DNA of 64,000 nucleotides from Enterobacter sp. Cy-643 (GTDB lineage: Bacteria; Pseudomonadota; Gammaproteobacteria; Enterobacterales; Enterobacteriaceae): positions 112,263 to 176,262 of the forward strand of contig NZ_VWWV01000005.1 of NCBI RefSeq assembly GCF_011752815.1. The letters are read 5' to 3'. Every line of letters starts with the position of its first letter. Positions within the stretch are counted from its first letter, which is position 1. Below the pieces are notes generated by a model, which did not search any database, was not told the origin of the DNA, and was given only the letters and a program-made list of their open reading frames with translations. The position numbers were made by a program, and so were the translations under genes. Of the stretch, positions 46,128 to 56,245 are shown one piece after another.

Positions 46128-46685
46128 TTATGGTTCGAGGATTTCCAGCGTTTCGACCATGCGGATCGCCCGGGAGAAGTTCGCCAGGTTGACTGACGTT
46201 CTTGTCGCCTGGGCGTGTAATTCCTCAACCCGTTCGCGGGTGGCATCAGTGCGCAGGCGCACTACATACCGGATTTCGTCATAGCCGGGATTCACGCTGT
46301 CATCCAGGCCCAGGAAACCTCGCAGGTCCAGTTCACCGTCAGTTTCGATTTCAAGGCTGTGGAGGGTGATGCCCATGGCGGCCGCATTCGCCGCATAGCC
46401 GACTGACATGCAGGCGTTCAGCGCCGCCATCAGCAGTTCCTGTGGGTTAGGCGCGGTGTTCTGTCCCAGCAGCTGGGCCGGTTCGTCGGCGGCAATCTCG
46501 AAATGGCGGGCGTGTTTCTCGCCCCCCAGTTCGTAATGATCGACGCTCGCTACCGTCCGCGTCTGGCCCTGCCATTTCGTTTTAACGTTGAAGCGGATTG
46601 CGCCCCTGGCCGGGTTGTCGCGCACGTCCTGGGTGAATTGTTGTAGGTCGGCGACGTTGATACCGTTTACGGTTTTGCCCATCAT
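46128..46685 (-). CDS. OsmC-family protein
   Basis: A 185-residue protein with the OsmC/Ohr fold. PNPQELLMAALNACMSVGYA (about 80-99) contains the conserved peroxidatic cysteine. The position of the second family cysteine reads ATRTSVNLANF, so the resolving cysteine appears to be lost. Typical OsmC/Ohr proteins reduce organic hydroperoxides with both cysteines, so this one may act on other substrates or bind a ligand. GGAGAATCAC precedes the first of two ATGs. An 18-bp palindrome lies 127 bp upstream. Confidence 0.85.
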   Translation of the reverse strand: MMGKTVNGINVADLQQFTQDVRDNPARGAIRFNVKTKWQGQTRTVASVDHYELGGEKHARHFEIAADEPAQLLGQNTAPNPQELLMAALNACMSVGYAANAAAMGITLHSLEIETDGELDLRGFLGLDDSVNPGYDEIRYVVRLRTDATRERVEELHAQATRTSVNLANFSRAIRMVETLEILEP

Positions 46686-47028
46686 GTGATTCTCCAGAAG
46701 CCGCTCTGCGGCTGGTTGTCGAAGTCAGATTGCCTTGCCGTTTTGGCGGCTTTCTTGCGGCCATCTTAAACATGGCCTGTAGTCGGAAAAAGCCATGTAA
46801 ATGGATATGACTGTTCGAAATAGCGAACAATGACAGGCAGCCAATTCGGGGCTTGAGCTTCAAGATATGTCCAGCCGGCAGGAGTGTTTCCCGGTCGGGT
46901 TACTCTCCCGGGTAGGGCTATGGCTCCGGCCTCAAGCTAGCTGGGATGTGCGGGGCGGGGTCAAGGCAGGTGGGATCGTTTTCGAAGAAGTGGGGGCCAG
47001 TGGCAACTCAACGCGATGACATGAGAAG
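46686..47028 (-). promoter_or_regulatory. osmC-side promoter region with LysR-type operator
   Basis: This 343-bp gap carries the OsmC/GST promoter. TGTTCGAAATAGCGAACA (46812-46829) is an almost perfect palindrome with a T-N11-A core, 16/18 identical to a site just before the lysR gene. A GC-rich part (46880-47000) shows no gene I can support. Confidence 0.6.
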
Positions 47029-47967
47029 TTAAGTGCGACGGGCACGACGGGCTGTCGCCGGAGCCATACCTGGATGCTTCGCAAAAAGCTCGACAATCCA
47101 CTCCACAAAAACGCGGACCTTGGTCGATAGATGGCGATTCTGCGGATACACCACATGAATAGGCATCGGATCATTGCTCCAGTCGTCGAGTATCAACTCG
47201 AAACGGCCATCTTTCAGCATGGGTTCCATCAGGAATGCCGCCATTTGCACGATGCCCAGGCCGGATAAGCCAGCCGCGGTATATGCATAACTGTCATTCA
47301 GTGCGATGGGGCCGGTGAGAGAACGCTTGATACGTTCCCCCTCGCGGGAAAAATGCCAATCAAAAATCTGGCCAGTGCGGGGCGAAAAATAATTCAGGCA
47401 TTGATGATGCACCAGATCGTCCGGGTGAAGGGGGCGGCCATGACACTTCAGGTAGGACGGGGCCGCGCAGGTCATGTAGTGCATGACGCCTACGCGACGT
47501 GCAATCAAGCTAGAGTTGCGTAGCTCGCCGACCCGCACGGCACAATCTACGCCCTCCTCGATCAGATCGACCGAGCGATCGCTGCAGCCCAGTTCTAGCC
47601 TGATGTCAGGGAAACGGGCAAAGAAATCAGGCAGGGCGGGCACCAGAACTTCGCTGGCAAGGCCGGTGGGGGCATCGACCCGCAGCCGTCCTTTTGGACT
47701 GAGCCTGGTGCTTGAGAGCGATTCTTCCGCTACGCGAATCTCCGTCAAAATGCGTAAACAATGTTCGTAGTAGGCGGCACCGTCTGCGGTGACGCTGCAG
47801 TGACGTGTGGTACGGTTTAGCAGCCTGACTCCCAGCGTAGTCTCCAGCGTCTTAATCAGCGTCGACACCGTCACTTTGGGCAGCTTCATGGCTTCCGCCG
47901 CACGACTGAATCCGCCGGCGTCAACCACCTGCACAAAGACTTCCATAGCTTGAAATTTATTGTTCAT
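47029..47967 (-). CDS. LysR-family transcriptional regulator
   Basis: A 312-residue LTTR. The N-terminal winged helix (AMEVFVQVVDAGGFSRAAEA, about 7-26; then LPKVTVSTLIKTLE) and the periplasmic-binding-protein-like effector domain are typical, close to the DhcR/PecT-like regulators that control neighbouring redox enzymes. A T-N11-A palindrome (47980-47997) lies 13 bases before the start, and its copy lies before the OsmC gene. It probably controls itself and the OsmC-GST-glyoxalase genes. The effector is unknown. Confidence 0.88.
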   Translation of the reverse strand: MNNKFQAMEVFVQVVDAGGFSRAAEAMKLPKVTVSTLIKTLETTLGVRLLNRTTRHCSVTADGAAYYEHCLRILTEIRVAEESLSSTRLSPKGRLRVDAPTGLASEVLVPALPDFFARFPDIRLELGCSDRSVDLIEEGVDCAVRVGELRNSSLIARRVGVMHYMTCAAPSYLKCHGRPLHPDDLVHHQCLNYFSPRTGQIFDWHFSREGERIKRSLTGPIALNDSYAYTAAGLSGLGIVQMAAFLMEPMLKDGRFELILDDWSNDPMPIHVVYPQNRHLSTKVRVFVEWIVELFAKHPGMAPATARRARRT

Positions 47968-47979
47968 CTCAGGGCTTAT

Positions 47980-47997
47980 TGTTCGCTATTTTGAACG
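47980..47997 (-). promoter_or_regulatory. LysR-type autoregulatory operator
   Basis: TGTTCGCTATTTTGAACG overlaps the region just upstream of the lysR start. It matches, in inverted orientation, the palindrome at 46812-46829 with two differences. Autoregulation is expected. Confidence 0.6.
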
Positions 47998-48225
47998 GTT
48001 ATATCAATTTAGATCACTTTTTTAAATGATATGCCCTGCCGACGCTTCCGGTAACGCATTGCGGCGGTTTAGCAGAGGGAAGATTCATCTCCGGGCTGCC
48101 AATAAGTCACGACCAGAGACCCGTCGAGTATGACGTGAGGGGCCAGAGAGACATATTCAGATGAGTGATTATGGATTACCATTATTGCGAAACTTTCGCG
48201 AACATTCACAGGGACAGCCCATCAG

Positions 48226-49302
48226 ATGCGTTATTCAGCCGCAGCACTTCTTCCTATGCTGGTTTTACTCTCTGCCTGTAGCAGTAAGCCGAAAACCGCC
48301 GATCAGCAGACAACCAGCGGCACGCCGTCTGGCGGTTTCCTGCTCCAGCCGCAGCACGATGTCTTTATGCAAACCGGTGATTTTGCTTACAACCCGGAAG
48401 CAGAAAAATTCATCGACAAAATGGTGAATGAGCATGGCTTCGACCGTCGCCAGCTGCATGAAGTGTTGTCCCAGGCCAAACGTCTGGATTACGTGCTGCG
48501 CCTGATGGATCAGCAGGCGCCGACGACCGCGCCGCCTGCCGGGCCGAACGGGGCGTGGCTACGCTATCGCGCTAAATTCATCACGCCGGATAACGTACAG
48601 AACGGCGTTAAGTTCTGGAACCAGTATGAATCGGCCCTGAACCGCGCCTATCAGGTTTATGGCGTACCGCCGGAAATCATCGTCGGGATCATCGGGGTTG
48701 AAACCCGCTGGGGTCGTGTGATGGGTAAAACGCGCATTGTGGATGCTCTCGCGACGCTTGCCTTTGCCTATCCGCGCCGCGCGCAATACTTTGCGGGCGA
48801 GCTGGAAACCTTCCTGCTGATGGCGCGCAATGAAGGGGACGATCCGCTGGCGCTGAAAGGCTCCTTCGCCGGAGCAATGGGCTACGGGCAGTTCATGCCT
48901 TCCTCATTCAAAGAGTACGCGGTGGACTTCAACGGCGACGGGCACGTGAACCTGTGGGATCCGGAAGATGCCATCGGCAGCGTGGCGAACTATTTCAAAG
49001 CGCACGGCTGGGAGAAGGGCGACATGGTTGCCGTCCCGGCCAATGGCCAGGTGCCGGGGCTGGCTAACGGCTTTAACACCAAATACTCCGTAGCGGCGCT
49101 GGGGCAGTCCGGCCTGAGCCCGCAGGGCGCTTTGGGCAATCATCAGGAAGTAAGCCTGCTGCGCCTCGATATGGGCGATCGTTACCAGTACTGGTACGGG
49201 CTGCCAAACTTCTATGCTATTACCCGCTACAACCACAGCACCCATTATGCGATGGCGGTGTGGCAATTAGGGCAGGCCGTGGCGCTGGCTCGCGTTCAGT
49301 AA
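48226..49302 (+). CDS. mltB: Lytic murein transglycosylase B (MltB)
   Basis: A 358-residue outer-membrane lipoprotein (E. coli: 361). The signal MRYSAAALLPMLVLLSACSS has lipobox LSAC (Cys18). The catalytic glutamate is in GIIGVETRWGRVMG (about residues 150-163), and SFAGAMGYGQFMPSS (GH103 signature) and an EF-like DFNGDGHVNLWDPEDAI follow. It cleaves peptidoglycan glycans with 1,6-anhydro ends. Here it converges with gutQ, while in E. coli it diverges from srlA. A CGCCCCCG/GGGGGCG hairpin (49313-49330) lies between the two stops. Confidence 0.95.
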   Translation: MRYSAAALLPMLVLLSACSSKPKTADQQTTSGTPSGGFLLQPQHDVFMQTGDFAYNPEAEKFIDKMVNEHGFDRRQLHEVLSQAKRLDYVLRLMDQQAPTTAPPAGPNGAWLRYRAKFITPDNVQNGVKFWNQYESALNRAYQVYGVPPEIIVGIIGVETRWGRVMGKTRIVDALATLAFAYPRRAQYFAGELETFLLMARNEGDDPLALKGSFAGAMGYGQFMPSSFKEYAVDFNGDGHVNLWDPEDAIGSVANYFKAHGWEKGDMVAVPANGQVPGLANGFNTKYSVAALGQSGLSPQGALGNHQEVSLLRLDMGDRYQYWYGLPNFYAITRYNHSTHYAMAVWQLGQAVALARVQ

Positions 49303-49343
49303 AGCGTATTATCGCCCCCGTTTGGGGGCGGTAAAGTTGGTTC

Positions 49344-50306
49344 TCAAATACCTGCCTGGTGAAAATCATGCAGGTTAATTGCCCCCAGCAGCCTGCCGTT
49401 TTCATCCACGACCGGCGCCGCGCTAATGCGTTTTTTCATCAGCATCTCTTTGGCATCAATCGCCCGGGTTTCGGCATTCAGCACCGTGCCATTCTTCGTC
49501 ATGGCATCTTTGATCCCGGCTTCCAGCTTACCACCGCCCACCAGCCAGCGGCGCAGGTCGCCATCGGTAAAGACGCCGATAACTTGCTGTGCTTTGTCAC
49601 AGACGGCAACCAGCCCCAGCCCTGTGCGACTTAGCTCCAGCATGGCATCCATGACGGAGGCGCTGTCCGCCACCTGCGGAAGCTGTTCGTCGGTGCGCAT
49701 CAGGTGATGAACCCGGTTTAACAAACGGGCGCCTAACGCACCGGCAGGGTGTGAACGTGCAAAATCCTCTTCGTTAAAGCCACGCTCTTGCATGACGGCC
49801 ATGGCCAGTGCGTCCCCCATCATTAACGTATTTACCGCGCTGGATGTTGGCGCAAGGCGCATCGGGCAGGCTTCACGCTCTACCGAAATATCCAGCGTGG
49901 CAAAGGCCGCTTTCGCCAGCGGCGACTCAGCTTTACCGGTAATCGCAATCAGCTTAACGGCCTTTTCCTGCAGGCGAGGAATAATTAAATCCAGCTCTTT
50001 CGCATGGCCGGAATAGGAGATAAACAGCAGAATGTCGCGGCTTTCGATCATCCCCAAATCGCCGTGTAACGCTTCGGCGGGGTGAACGAAGAAAGCCGGC
50101 GTGCCGGTGCTGGCAAAGGTGGCGGCGATTTTCTTCCCGATATGCCCGGACTTGCCCATGCCGGAAACAATGACCTTCCCCTGGCAGCTGAGCACGGCGT
50201 TGGCGGCGGCGACAAAATCTTCCCCAAGTCTGTCCGGCAGGCGGCTGGCTTCCTGCAATTCCAGCAGCAGGGTTTCTCGTGCGGCGTTAATCATTCGCTG
50301 ATGCAT
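49344..50306 (-). CDS. gutQ: Arabinose-5-phosphate isomerase GutQ
   Basis: A 320-residue SIS-domain isomerase with two CBS domains (E. coli: 321). The SIS part reads [17 protein letters not shown] and [21 protein letters not shown] precedes the tandem CBS (about 205-320). It interconverts ribulose-5-P and arabinose-5-P, a KDO precursor. ATG 50306 is preferred: GGAGAAGAAG lies right before it and it restores the E. coli N-terminal length. It overlaps the srlR stop by about 20 bases. Last gene of the glucitol operon. Confidence 0.93.
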   Translation of the reverse strand: MHQRMINAARETLLLELQEASRLPDRLGEDFVAAANAVLSCQGKVIVSGMGKSGHIGKKIAATFASTGTPAFFVHPAEALHGDLGMIESRDILLFISYSGHAKELDLIIPRLQEKAVKLIAITGKAESPLAKAAFATLDISVEREACPMRLAPTSSAVNTLMMGDALAMAVMQERGFNEEDFARSHPAGALGARLLNRVHHLMRTDEQLPQVADSASVMDAMLELSRTGLGLVAVCDKAQQVIGVFTDGDLRRWLVGGGKLEAGIKDAMTKNGTVLNAETRAIDAKEMLMKKRISAAPVVDENGRLLGAINLHDFHQAGI

Positions 50307-51072
50307 CTTCTTCTCCGGTGACAATCACTTTCACGCCTTTTTCTTGCAGCGCGGTGAGGAATTCGTGGCTAATGCCGCTGTCGGTGATGATGGTATCGAC
50401 TCTCTCCAGCCCGCAGACAATATTCGGACTTTTACGGCCAAACTTTGAGGAGTCGGCCATCAGGATCACTTCGCGCGCCGCGTTGCACATCGCTTTGCTG
50501 ACGGTATAAACCTCGTTGTAGGTTGTGACCCCGGCGTTGAGATCGATGCCATCGGTGCCCATAAAGAGCCTGTCAAAGCTGAAGTGTTCGAAGGCGTTTT
50601 CCGCCAGTTGGCCATGAAACGAGGCTGATTTCTTGCGGAAGGTGCCGCCGGGCATCAGGATGGTTTGTTCGTTGTCCAGCTCAGACAGCGCATTGACGAT
50701 ATGCAGGCTGTTGGTCATCACCGTAATGTTATTGAAGTGCTGGAGCAGCGGGACCAGCTGCAAAACGGTGCTGCCCGCATCCAGAATGATGGAGTCGCCA
50801 TCGTGGATGTACTTGACCGCAGCCTCGGCAATTTGCTGTTTTTGCAGAGTATTGATCAGCGTTTTGTGGTCAATAGGCGGATCGGGTTCGTCTTTACTGA
50901 GCACTACGCCGCCATAGGTGCGAATCACTGTGCCAGCCGTTTCAAGCAACACCAAATCTTTACGGATCGTGGTGCCGGTGGTTTGAAAATGCCGGGCGAG
51001 ATCTTCCACCGAGCATTTTCCCTGCTTTTGCAGATGTTCCAGGATCGCCGCCTGCCGCTGACGTGGTTTCAT
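50287..51072 (-). CDS. srlR: Glucitol operon repressor SrlR
   Basis: A 261-residue DeoR-family repressor (E. coli: 257). The N-terminal helix-turn-helix ([20 protein letters not shown], about 22-41) and the sugar-phosphate effector domain with DAGSTVLQ and MPGGTFRK are clear. It represses srlAEBD until glucitol or its phosphate is present. Repeats TCA-TTTGAAAG near 54325-54391 are candidate binding sites. Confidence 0.95.
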   Translation of the reverse strand: MKPRQRQAAILEHLQKQGKCSVEDLARHFQTTGTTIRKDLVLLETAGTVIRTYGGVVLSKDEPDPPIDHKTLINTLQKQQIAEAAVKYIHDGDSIILDAGSTVLQLVPLLQHFNNITVMTNSLHIVNALSELDNEQTILMPGGTFRKKSASFHGQLAENAFEHFSFDRLFMGTDGIDLNAGVTTYNEVYTVSKAMCNAAREVILMADSSKFGRKSPNIVCGLERVDTIITDSGISHEFLTALQEKGVKVIVTGEEDASAND

Positions 51073-51140
51073 AGGCTCTTATTACCTTGCAATAAATTTC
51101 GATTCGGTAATTTCGCAAGCAATAAGCATTCGAAACGAAA

Positions 51141-51500
51141 TTAACCCTGTTTCAGTTTAAGCGCTAATGATAGAGCATTCTGACAATCACGATCATGGGG
51201 AAAGATCACATCGGGCTGCAATTCCTGCCGATTCATGCCGTGTAACTGCATTACTGGCTGTGGGAGAGCAAAAACAGTCAGGCCTTTCATTATCAGGCTG
51301 TCGCGGACGTTTTGCTTCTCATCAAAGGCGAGGGCAATGACCACTCTGGGCCGAAAACGCCCGGAAGAACGGCCTACACCAACGGCACCCTGCTGGCATA
51401 GTCGGTCAAAAGCCCGATTAAACAGGCGAATTTGCCAGCCGCCGAGCAGTAGCTGGCTGAGCCAGGCGATCGCCGCCAGGGCGATCAGTGCATTCATCAT
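51141..51500 (-). CDS. srlM: Glucitol operon activator SrlM (GutM)
   Basis: A 119-residue protein, exactly the length of E. coli GutM. It has an N-terminal hydrophobic segment (LIALAAIAWLSQLLLGGWQI), GVGRSSGRFRPRVV and a C-terminal LQPDVIFPHD. It activates the srl promoter by an unknown mechanism. The start is one of two adjacent ATGs behind AGGAGG; 51500 gives the E. coli length. Confidence 0.93.
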   Translation of the reverse strand: MMNALIALAAIAWLSQLLLGGWQIRLFNRAFDRLCQQGAVGVGRSSGRFRPRVVIALAFDEKQNVRDSLIMKGLTVFALPQPVMQLHGMNRQELQPDVIFPHDRDCQNALSLALKLKQG

Positions 51501-51557
51501 GGATCCTCCTTTAGGCAGCCTCTGGCTGAGGGCCAGAGGCAACCGGTAACCTGATCG

Positions 51558-52337
51558 TTAAAACATGACCTGCCCGCCGGTGACATTTATTGACTGTCCG
51601 GTACAGTAAGAGGCTTTATCGCTGGCGTAAAACAGCAGCGTGTTAAGCACGTCCTGATAGTCGCAGCCGCGTTTTAACGGAACTTTGTCGATGTAATATT
51701 GCTCAACCTCGTCGGCAGGAATACCGAGTTTTTCCGCGTACTGCGGCAGCAGAGACTGGAACATCGGGGATTTGAGCAGGTTGCCCAACATGAGCGCATG
51801 CACCGTGATGCCGTATTCCGCCAGATCGAGGGCGAGAGACTGCGTCAGCCCCACGCCGCCAAATTTCGCCGCGCTGTAGCCGGAGTTGTGCTTGCTGCCG
51901 ACCTTGCCGGACTTAGAGTTAATCTGGATGATGCGGCCTTTAATTCCGTCGCGGATCATCAGGCGGGAGAACTCCCTTGCGCACAGGAAATAGCCCACCA
52001 GGTTTACCTGCAGCGAGCGGTCAAAATCCCCCAGAGCAAAATCACCAATAAACGCCGCTTTGGCGATACCCGCACTGTAAACCAGCAGATCGACCTGGCC
52101 GAAAATCTCGTCCACGCCGTGAGCCAGCGCGGTAACGCTTTGCTCGCTGGTGGCGTCCGAGCCAAATCCCCAGGCAGAGCCTGGCCCGTACTGGGCGTTA
52201 ATTTCCTGCGCGACGCGGGCCGCTTTCTCACTTTGAATATCCACCACGGCAACTTTGTAGCCTTCCTGGGCCAGCCCATGGCAGAGAAACGCCCCGAGCG
52301 TTTGCCCTCCACCGATGACAACGGCAACCTGATTCAT
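51558..52337 (-). CDS. srlD: Sorbitol-6-phosphate 2-dehydrogenase SrlD
   Basis: A 259-residue SDR, E. coli length. The motif VVIGGGQTLGAFLCHGLA (about 6-23) binds NAD. Catalytic Ser-Tyr-Lys are in QINSKSGKVGSKHNSGYSAAKFG (Tyr154-x3-Lys158 region, residues about 138-160, in two parts). It oxidises glucitol-6-P to fructose-6-P. RBS GGAGAAAAAC. Follows srlB by 29 bp. Confidence 0.95.
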   Translation of the reverse strand: MNQVAVVIGGGQTLGAFLCHGLAQEGYKVAVVDIQSEKAARVAQEINAQYGPGSAWGFGSDATSEQSVTALAHGVDEIFGQVDLLVYSAGIAKAAFIGDFALGDFDRSLQVNLVGYFLCAREFSRLMIRDGIKGRIIQINSKSGKVGSKHNSGYSAAKFGGVGLTQSLALDLAEYGITVHALMLGNLLKSPMFQSLLPQYAEKLGIPADEVEQYYIDKVPLKRGCDYQDVLNTLLFYASDKASYCTGQSINVTGGQVMF

Positions 52338-52366
52338 GTTTTTCTCCTTTGATTTAATGACAAGGT

Positions 52367-52729
52367 TTATGCAACAAACTTCAACGTGCAGCCGGGTTCA
52401 ATGCCCTGAGGCAGCGGGCCAGCGACGTGTACGGTGCCTGGGTATTCCGCCCGGGCTTCACCGTCGAAGCGCAGGGTGATGTGCCCGAGTTCCTGCAAGT
52501 TTTGCTGGGCCACGTCGCCTACTGCGGTGACGGCGTAATGCTGGCCGTTGAGTTCAAAGCGGATGCCCGGCTTTAGCTGTCCGGTTAGCTCACCGTGGCA
52601 GTGGATAAAGCAGTAATCCTGAATATCCGCCGGGGCACCTTCCCGAAACGTAATGAGCATGTTGTCTGCCAGCGCCTCTCGCGCGCACTCTCCAATCTGG
52701 ACGATGGTGGTCTGGTAAATGGTTTGCAT
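52367..52729 (-). CDS. srlB: Glucitol PTS enzyme IIA SrlB
   Basis: A 120-residue EIIA-Gut protein (E. coli: 123). IQDYCFIHCHGELTG contains the conserved His-Cys-His region with the phosphorylated histidine, and LGHITLRFDG follows. It receives phosphate from HPr and passes it to the SrlE cysteine. Eleven bp after srlE. Confidence 0.94.
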   Translation of the reverse strand: MQTIYQTTIVQIGECAREALADNMLITFREGAPADIQDYCFIHCHGELTGQLKPGIRFELNGQHYAVTAVGDVAQQNLQELGHITLRFDGEARAEYPGTVHVAGPLPQGIEPGCTLKFVA

Positions 52730-52740
52730 GGGGCTTTCCT

Positions 52741-53709
52741 TTATTGGTAGATGAAGCCGGACACCAGCCAGGCGATTAGCACGGTGGGGGCGCCCGTTAG
52801 AAAACGCCCGACCAGCACAGAAGGCACGCCGACGCGCACCGTTTCCTGGCGCGCTTCCGCCAGAGACAAGCCAACAGGAATAAAATCGCAGGCGGCCTGG
52901 GCGTTAATGGCGAACAGCGCGGGCAGCGCCAGGTGAGGAGGGATATGTCCGAGGCCGATCTGCACCCCAATCAGCACGCCGATGACCTGCGCAATCACCG
53001 CCCCTGGGCCGAGGAAAGGTGACAGCAGGGGGAAGGAACAAATGAGAGCGAGCGTAATCAGGCCGAGAGGGTTGTTGGCCAGCGGGGCCAGGCCGTGGGC
53101 AATCCAGTCGCCTAAGCCGGACGCCATGATGATGCCAATCAGCGCCGACACGAAAGCCATAAAAGGCAGAATTGTTTTCAGAACCGTGTCGATAGTGTCG
53201 CGTCCCGCCTGAAACAGCACGGCGACGGCTGAACCCATTCCCATACCAACTTTAGCCAGCAGGCCGTCGCTTTGTTCGGTGATTTTTTTGCTGGTGTCGT
53301 AGTCCCGCGCTGGCGCATGCTTACGTTCGGCCTGCGGTTCGCCATCGGCCCAGCGAATGTTTTCTTCCCGGACGCCTGAAACGTAAATATCTTCAACGAT
53401 GTACTGCGCCAGAGGACCAGACTTGCCGGTGGCGTGGATATTGATCGTCGGGATGCGGCGTTTGGGGTAGAGCCCGCAGCGTAGCGTGCCCCCGCAGTCT
53501 ATGATTGCCAGCGCAATTTCTGCCTCCGGCGGCTCGCCGTCTTTAAAGCCGTCTACTGCCTGGCAGCCGGTCATTTCACTCAGCTTATCGACGATTGCGG
53601 GGCGCGTACCCGCCGTGATGTAAACGATCTTTTTGCTCGGATCGACCGGGACGATCAGCGGCCCGCCCCATCCACCCTGGCCTTTTTCAATACGAATGCT
53701 TTGAGTCAT
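52741..53709 (-). CDS. srlE: Glucitol PTS enzyme IIB/C SrlE
   Basis: A 322-residue EIIBC-Gut component (E. coli: 319). The cytoplasmic IIB part holds the phospho-cysteine in [20 protein letters not shown] (about 66-85), and [16 protein letters not shown] precedes a membrane part from about residue 170 on. With SrlA it forms the channel that phosphorylates glucitol during uptake. Confidence 0.95.
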   Translation of the reverse strand: MTQSIRIEKGQGGWGGPLIVPVDPSKKIVYITAGTRPAIVDKLSEMTGCQAVDGFKDGEPPEAEIALAIIDCGGTLRCGLYPKRRIPTINIHATGKSGPLAQYIVEDIYVSGVREENIRWADGEPQAERKHAPARDYDTSKKITEQSDGLLAKVGMGMGSAVAVLFQAGRDTIDTVLKTILPFMAFVSALIGIIMASGLGDWIAHGLAPLANNPLGLITLALICSFPLLSPFLGPGAVIAQVIGVLIGVQIGLGHIPPHLALPALFAINAQAACDFIPVGLSLAEARQETVRVGVPSVLVGRFLTGAPTVLIAWLVSGFIYQ

Positions 53710-53718
53710 GATTTTTCC

Positions 53719-54519
<801 letters not shown>

Positions 54520-54552
54520 GTTATGTTATAACGAAACAATATTGGTGCCAGT

Positions 54553-54672
54553 ATGTCTGTTGCAGCTCCTTCTTCACTGTTTAGCCTTTCCGGGCTACTT
54601 CGCGCGGCCCTTGTCGCGCTGCTGATCCTCGGCCTGTGGGGCGCCATTCATTGGGCGGTTATCCTGCCATGA
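54553..54672 (+). CDS. 39-residue single-span membrane peptide, first in zinc ABC operon
   Basis: A short frame beginning MSVAAPSSLFSLSGLLRAAL, continuing with a hydrophobic stretch VALLILGLWGAIHWAVILP, one likely membrane span with two Trp and a His. The stop overlaps the ATPase start (ATGA at 54669-54672), so the two are probably translationally coupled. It begins about 23 bases after the predicted promoter start. The RBS is poor (GGTGCC). It may be a small transporter subunit, or simply a coupling leader. I recognise no family. Confidence 0.55.
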   Translation: MSVAAPSSLFSLSGLLRAALVALLILGLWGAIHWAVILP

Positions 54673-55364
54673 TCGAACTGCAGAATCTCGAGCTGGGCTA
54701 TTACGGCAACGTGGTTGTGTCTGCCCTCAGCGGCCAGTTTCGGCGCGGCAGCATGACGGCGGTGATTGGGGCTAACGGCTGCGGTAAATCGACGCTGTTA
54801 AAAACCCTGGCCGGGCTACTGCCCCCAATTTCCGGCAGCGTAAAGTTTCAGGACAATATGCGCCCGCGCATAGCCTGGCTGCCGCAGTTAGGAGAGATGG
54901 ATCGGCAATTTCCCGCCACGGTTTATGACGTCGTTTGTATGGGGAGCTGGCCGGGACGCGGGCTGTTTTCCGGGCTTCGTCGCCAGCACCGTGAACGCGT
55001 GCTGGAAGCGATTGAACGCGTGGGATTAAGTGAGCATTACCTGCGGCCAATTGATGTGCTCTCAGGGGGACAGTTTCAACGCATGCTGTTTGCTCGCCTG
55101 CTGGTTCAGGACGCACCGCTGGTCCTGCTCGATGAGCCGTTCACCGGTGTGGATGCGCAGACCAGTGAATTTTTAATGGAACTGATGTGCCAGATGCACC
55201 GGGATGGCAAGACGCTTATCAGCGTGCTGCATAACAACGAGCTGGTACGCAGGCACTTTCCTGAAGTCCTGCTGCTCACTCCGGAGGGTTACCAGTGGGG
55301 TAACGCCGACGACGCCTTAGCGCAATATGCTTCCTTTCGCCCACGCCTGGTACAAACTGCATGA
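54669..55364 (+). CDS. Zinc/manganese-type ABC transporter ATPase (AztA-like)
   Basis: A 231-residue ATPase. Walker A GANGCGKST (about 37-45), signature LSGGQFQRM (about 136-144) and Walker B PLVLLDEPFTGVD (about 154-166) are intact, with switch His in SVLHNN. It matches the A-1 (ZnuC/AztA/MntB) cluster. ATG 54669 is chosen because of the ATGA overlap with the peptide upstream. It energises the permease encoded next. Confidence 0.9.
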   Translation: MIELQNLELGYYGNVVVSALSGQFRRGSMTAVIGANGCGKSTLLKTLAGLLPPISGSVKFQDNMRPRIAWLPQLGEMDRQFPATVYDVVCMGSWPGRGLFSGLRRQHRERVLEAIERVGLSEHYLRPIDVLSGGQFQRMLFARLLVQDAPLVLLDEPFTGVDAQTSEFLMELMCQMHRDGKTLISVLHNNELVRRHFPEVLLLTPEGYQWGNADDALAQYASFRPRLVQTA

Positions 55365-56245
55365 TTTATCACCTTTTTATTGAGCCGTTTGTGGCTTACG
55401 GCTTTATGCGCCGCGCGCTGGTGGCCTGCCTGTCGCTTTCCCTGAGTACCGTTCCGCTCGGCATTTTTCTTCTGCTTCGTCGTATGAGTCTGGTGGGTGA
55501 CGCGCTTTCTCACGCCATTTTACCCGGCGTTGCCGTGGGCTATCTGGTTGCCGGTATGTCTCTGGTGGCGATGGGCATTGGTGGGTTTGTGGCCGGTGTG
55601 CTGGTGGCTTTACTTTCCGGCTGGGTTAGCGCCCGGACGCCGTTAAAAGAAGATGCCAGCTTTGCCGGATTCTACCTTGGGTCGCTGGCACTCGGCGTGA
55701 CGTTGATATCATTGCGCGGTTCAAGCGTTGACCTGCTGCACCTGCTGTTTGGCTCAATTCTCGCCGTGGATGGTGAGGCTATTAAGTTTGTGGGTCTCAT
55801 TGCTAGCGTGACGCTGATTGCGCTGGCGCTGCTTTATCGCGGCCTGGTGCTGGAGTCGTTTGACCGCAGCTTTTTACAGGTGAATAACCGGCTGCTGCCG
55901 TCGCTGATACACGGCACGTTTTTGGCGCTGCTGGTGCTTAACCTGGTGGCTGGCTTCCAGATCCTTGGCACATTAATGTCCGTTGGCCTCATGATGCTGC
56001 CCGCCATTGCCGCGCGCTGCTGGGCTAAGACATTGCCGGGCTCGATCGCTCTTGCCGTGGTGTGTGGCCTGATTTGTGCCTGGTTAGGGCTGGTGTGGTC
56101 TTTCTACGCCTCGTTACCCGCCGGGCCGGCCATTGTGCTTACCGCGAGCGTCGCATTCTTTATCTCAATACTTTTCGGACCGCGCAGCGTGCTTGCAGGG
56201 AGCCTGCTGCGTAGGAAATTGGCAATCATAAAGGGGGTTAAATGA
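55361..56245 (+). CDS. Metal ABC transporter permease (AztB-like)
   Basis: A 294-residue ABC-3-family permease with about eight or nine hydrophobic segments. PLGIFLLLRRMSLVGDALSH (about 33-52) and GFQILGTLMSVGLMMLPAIA (about 197-216) are the family signatures, including the conserved Asp-His region near the ATPase contact. It overlaps its neighbours by four bases on each side. Confidence 0.9.
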   Translation: MIYHLFIEPFVAYGFMRRALVACLSLSLSTVPLGIFLLLRRMSLVGDALSHAILPGVAVGYLVAGMSLVAMGIGGFVAGVLVALLSGWVSARTPLKEDASFAGFYLGSLALGVTLISLRGSSVDLLHLLFGSILAVDGEAIKFVGLIASVTLIALALLYRGLVLESFDRSFLQVNNRLLPSLIHGTFLALLVLNLVAGFQILGTLMSVGLMMLPAIAARCWAKTLPGSIALAVVCGLICAWLGLVWSFYASLPAGPAIVLTASVAFFISILFGPRSVLAGSLLRRKLAIIKGVK

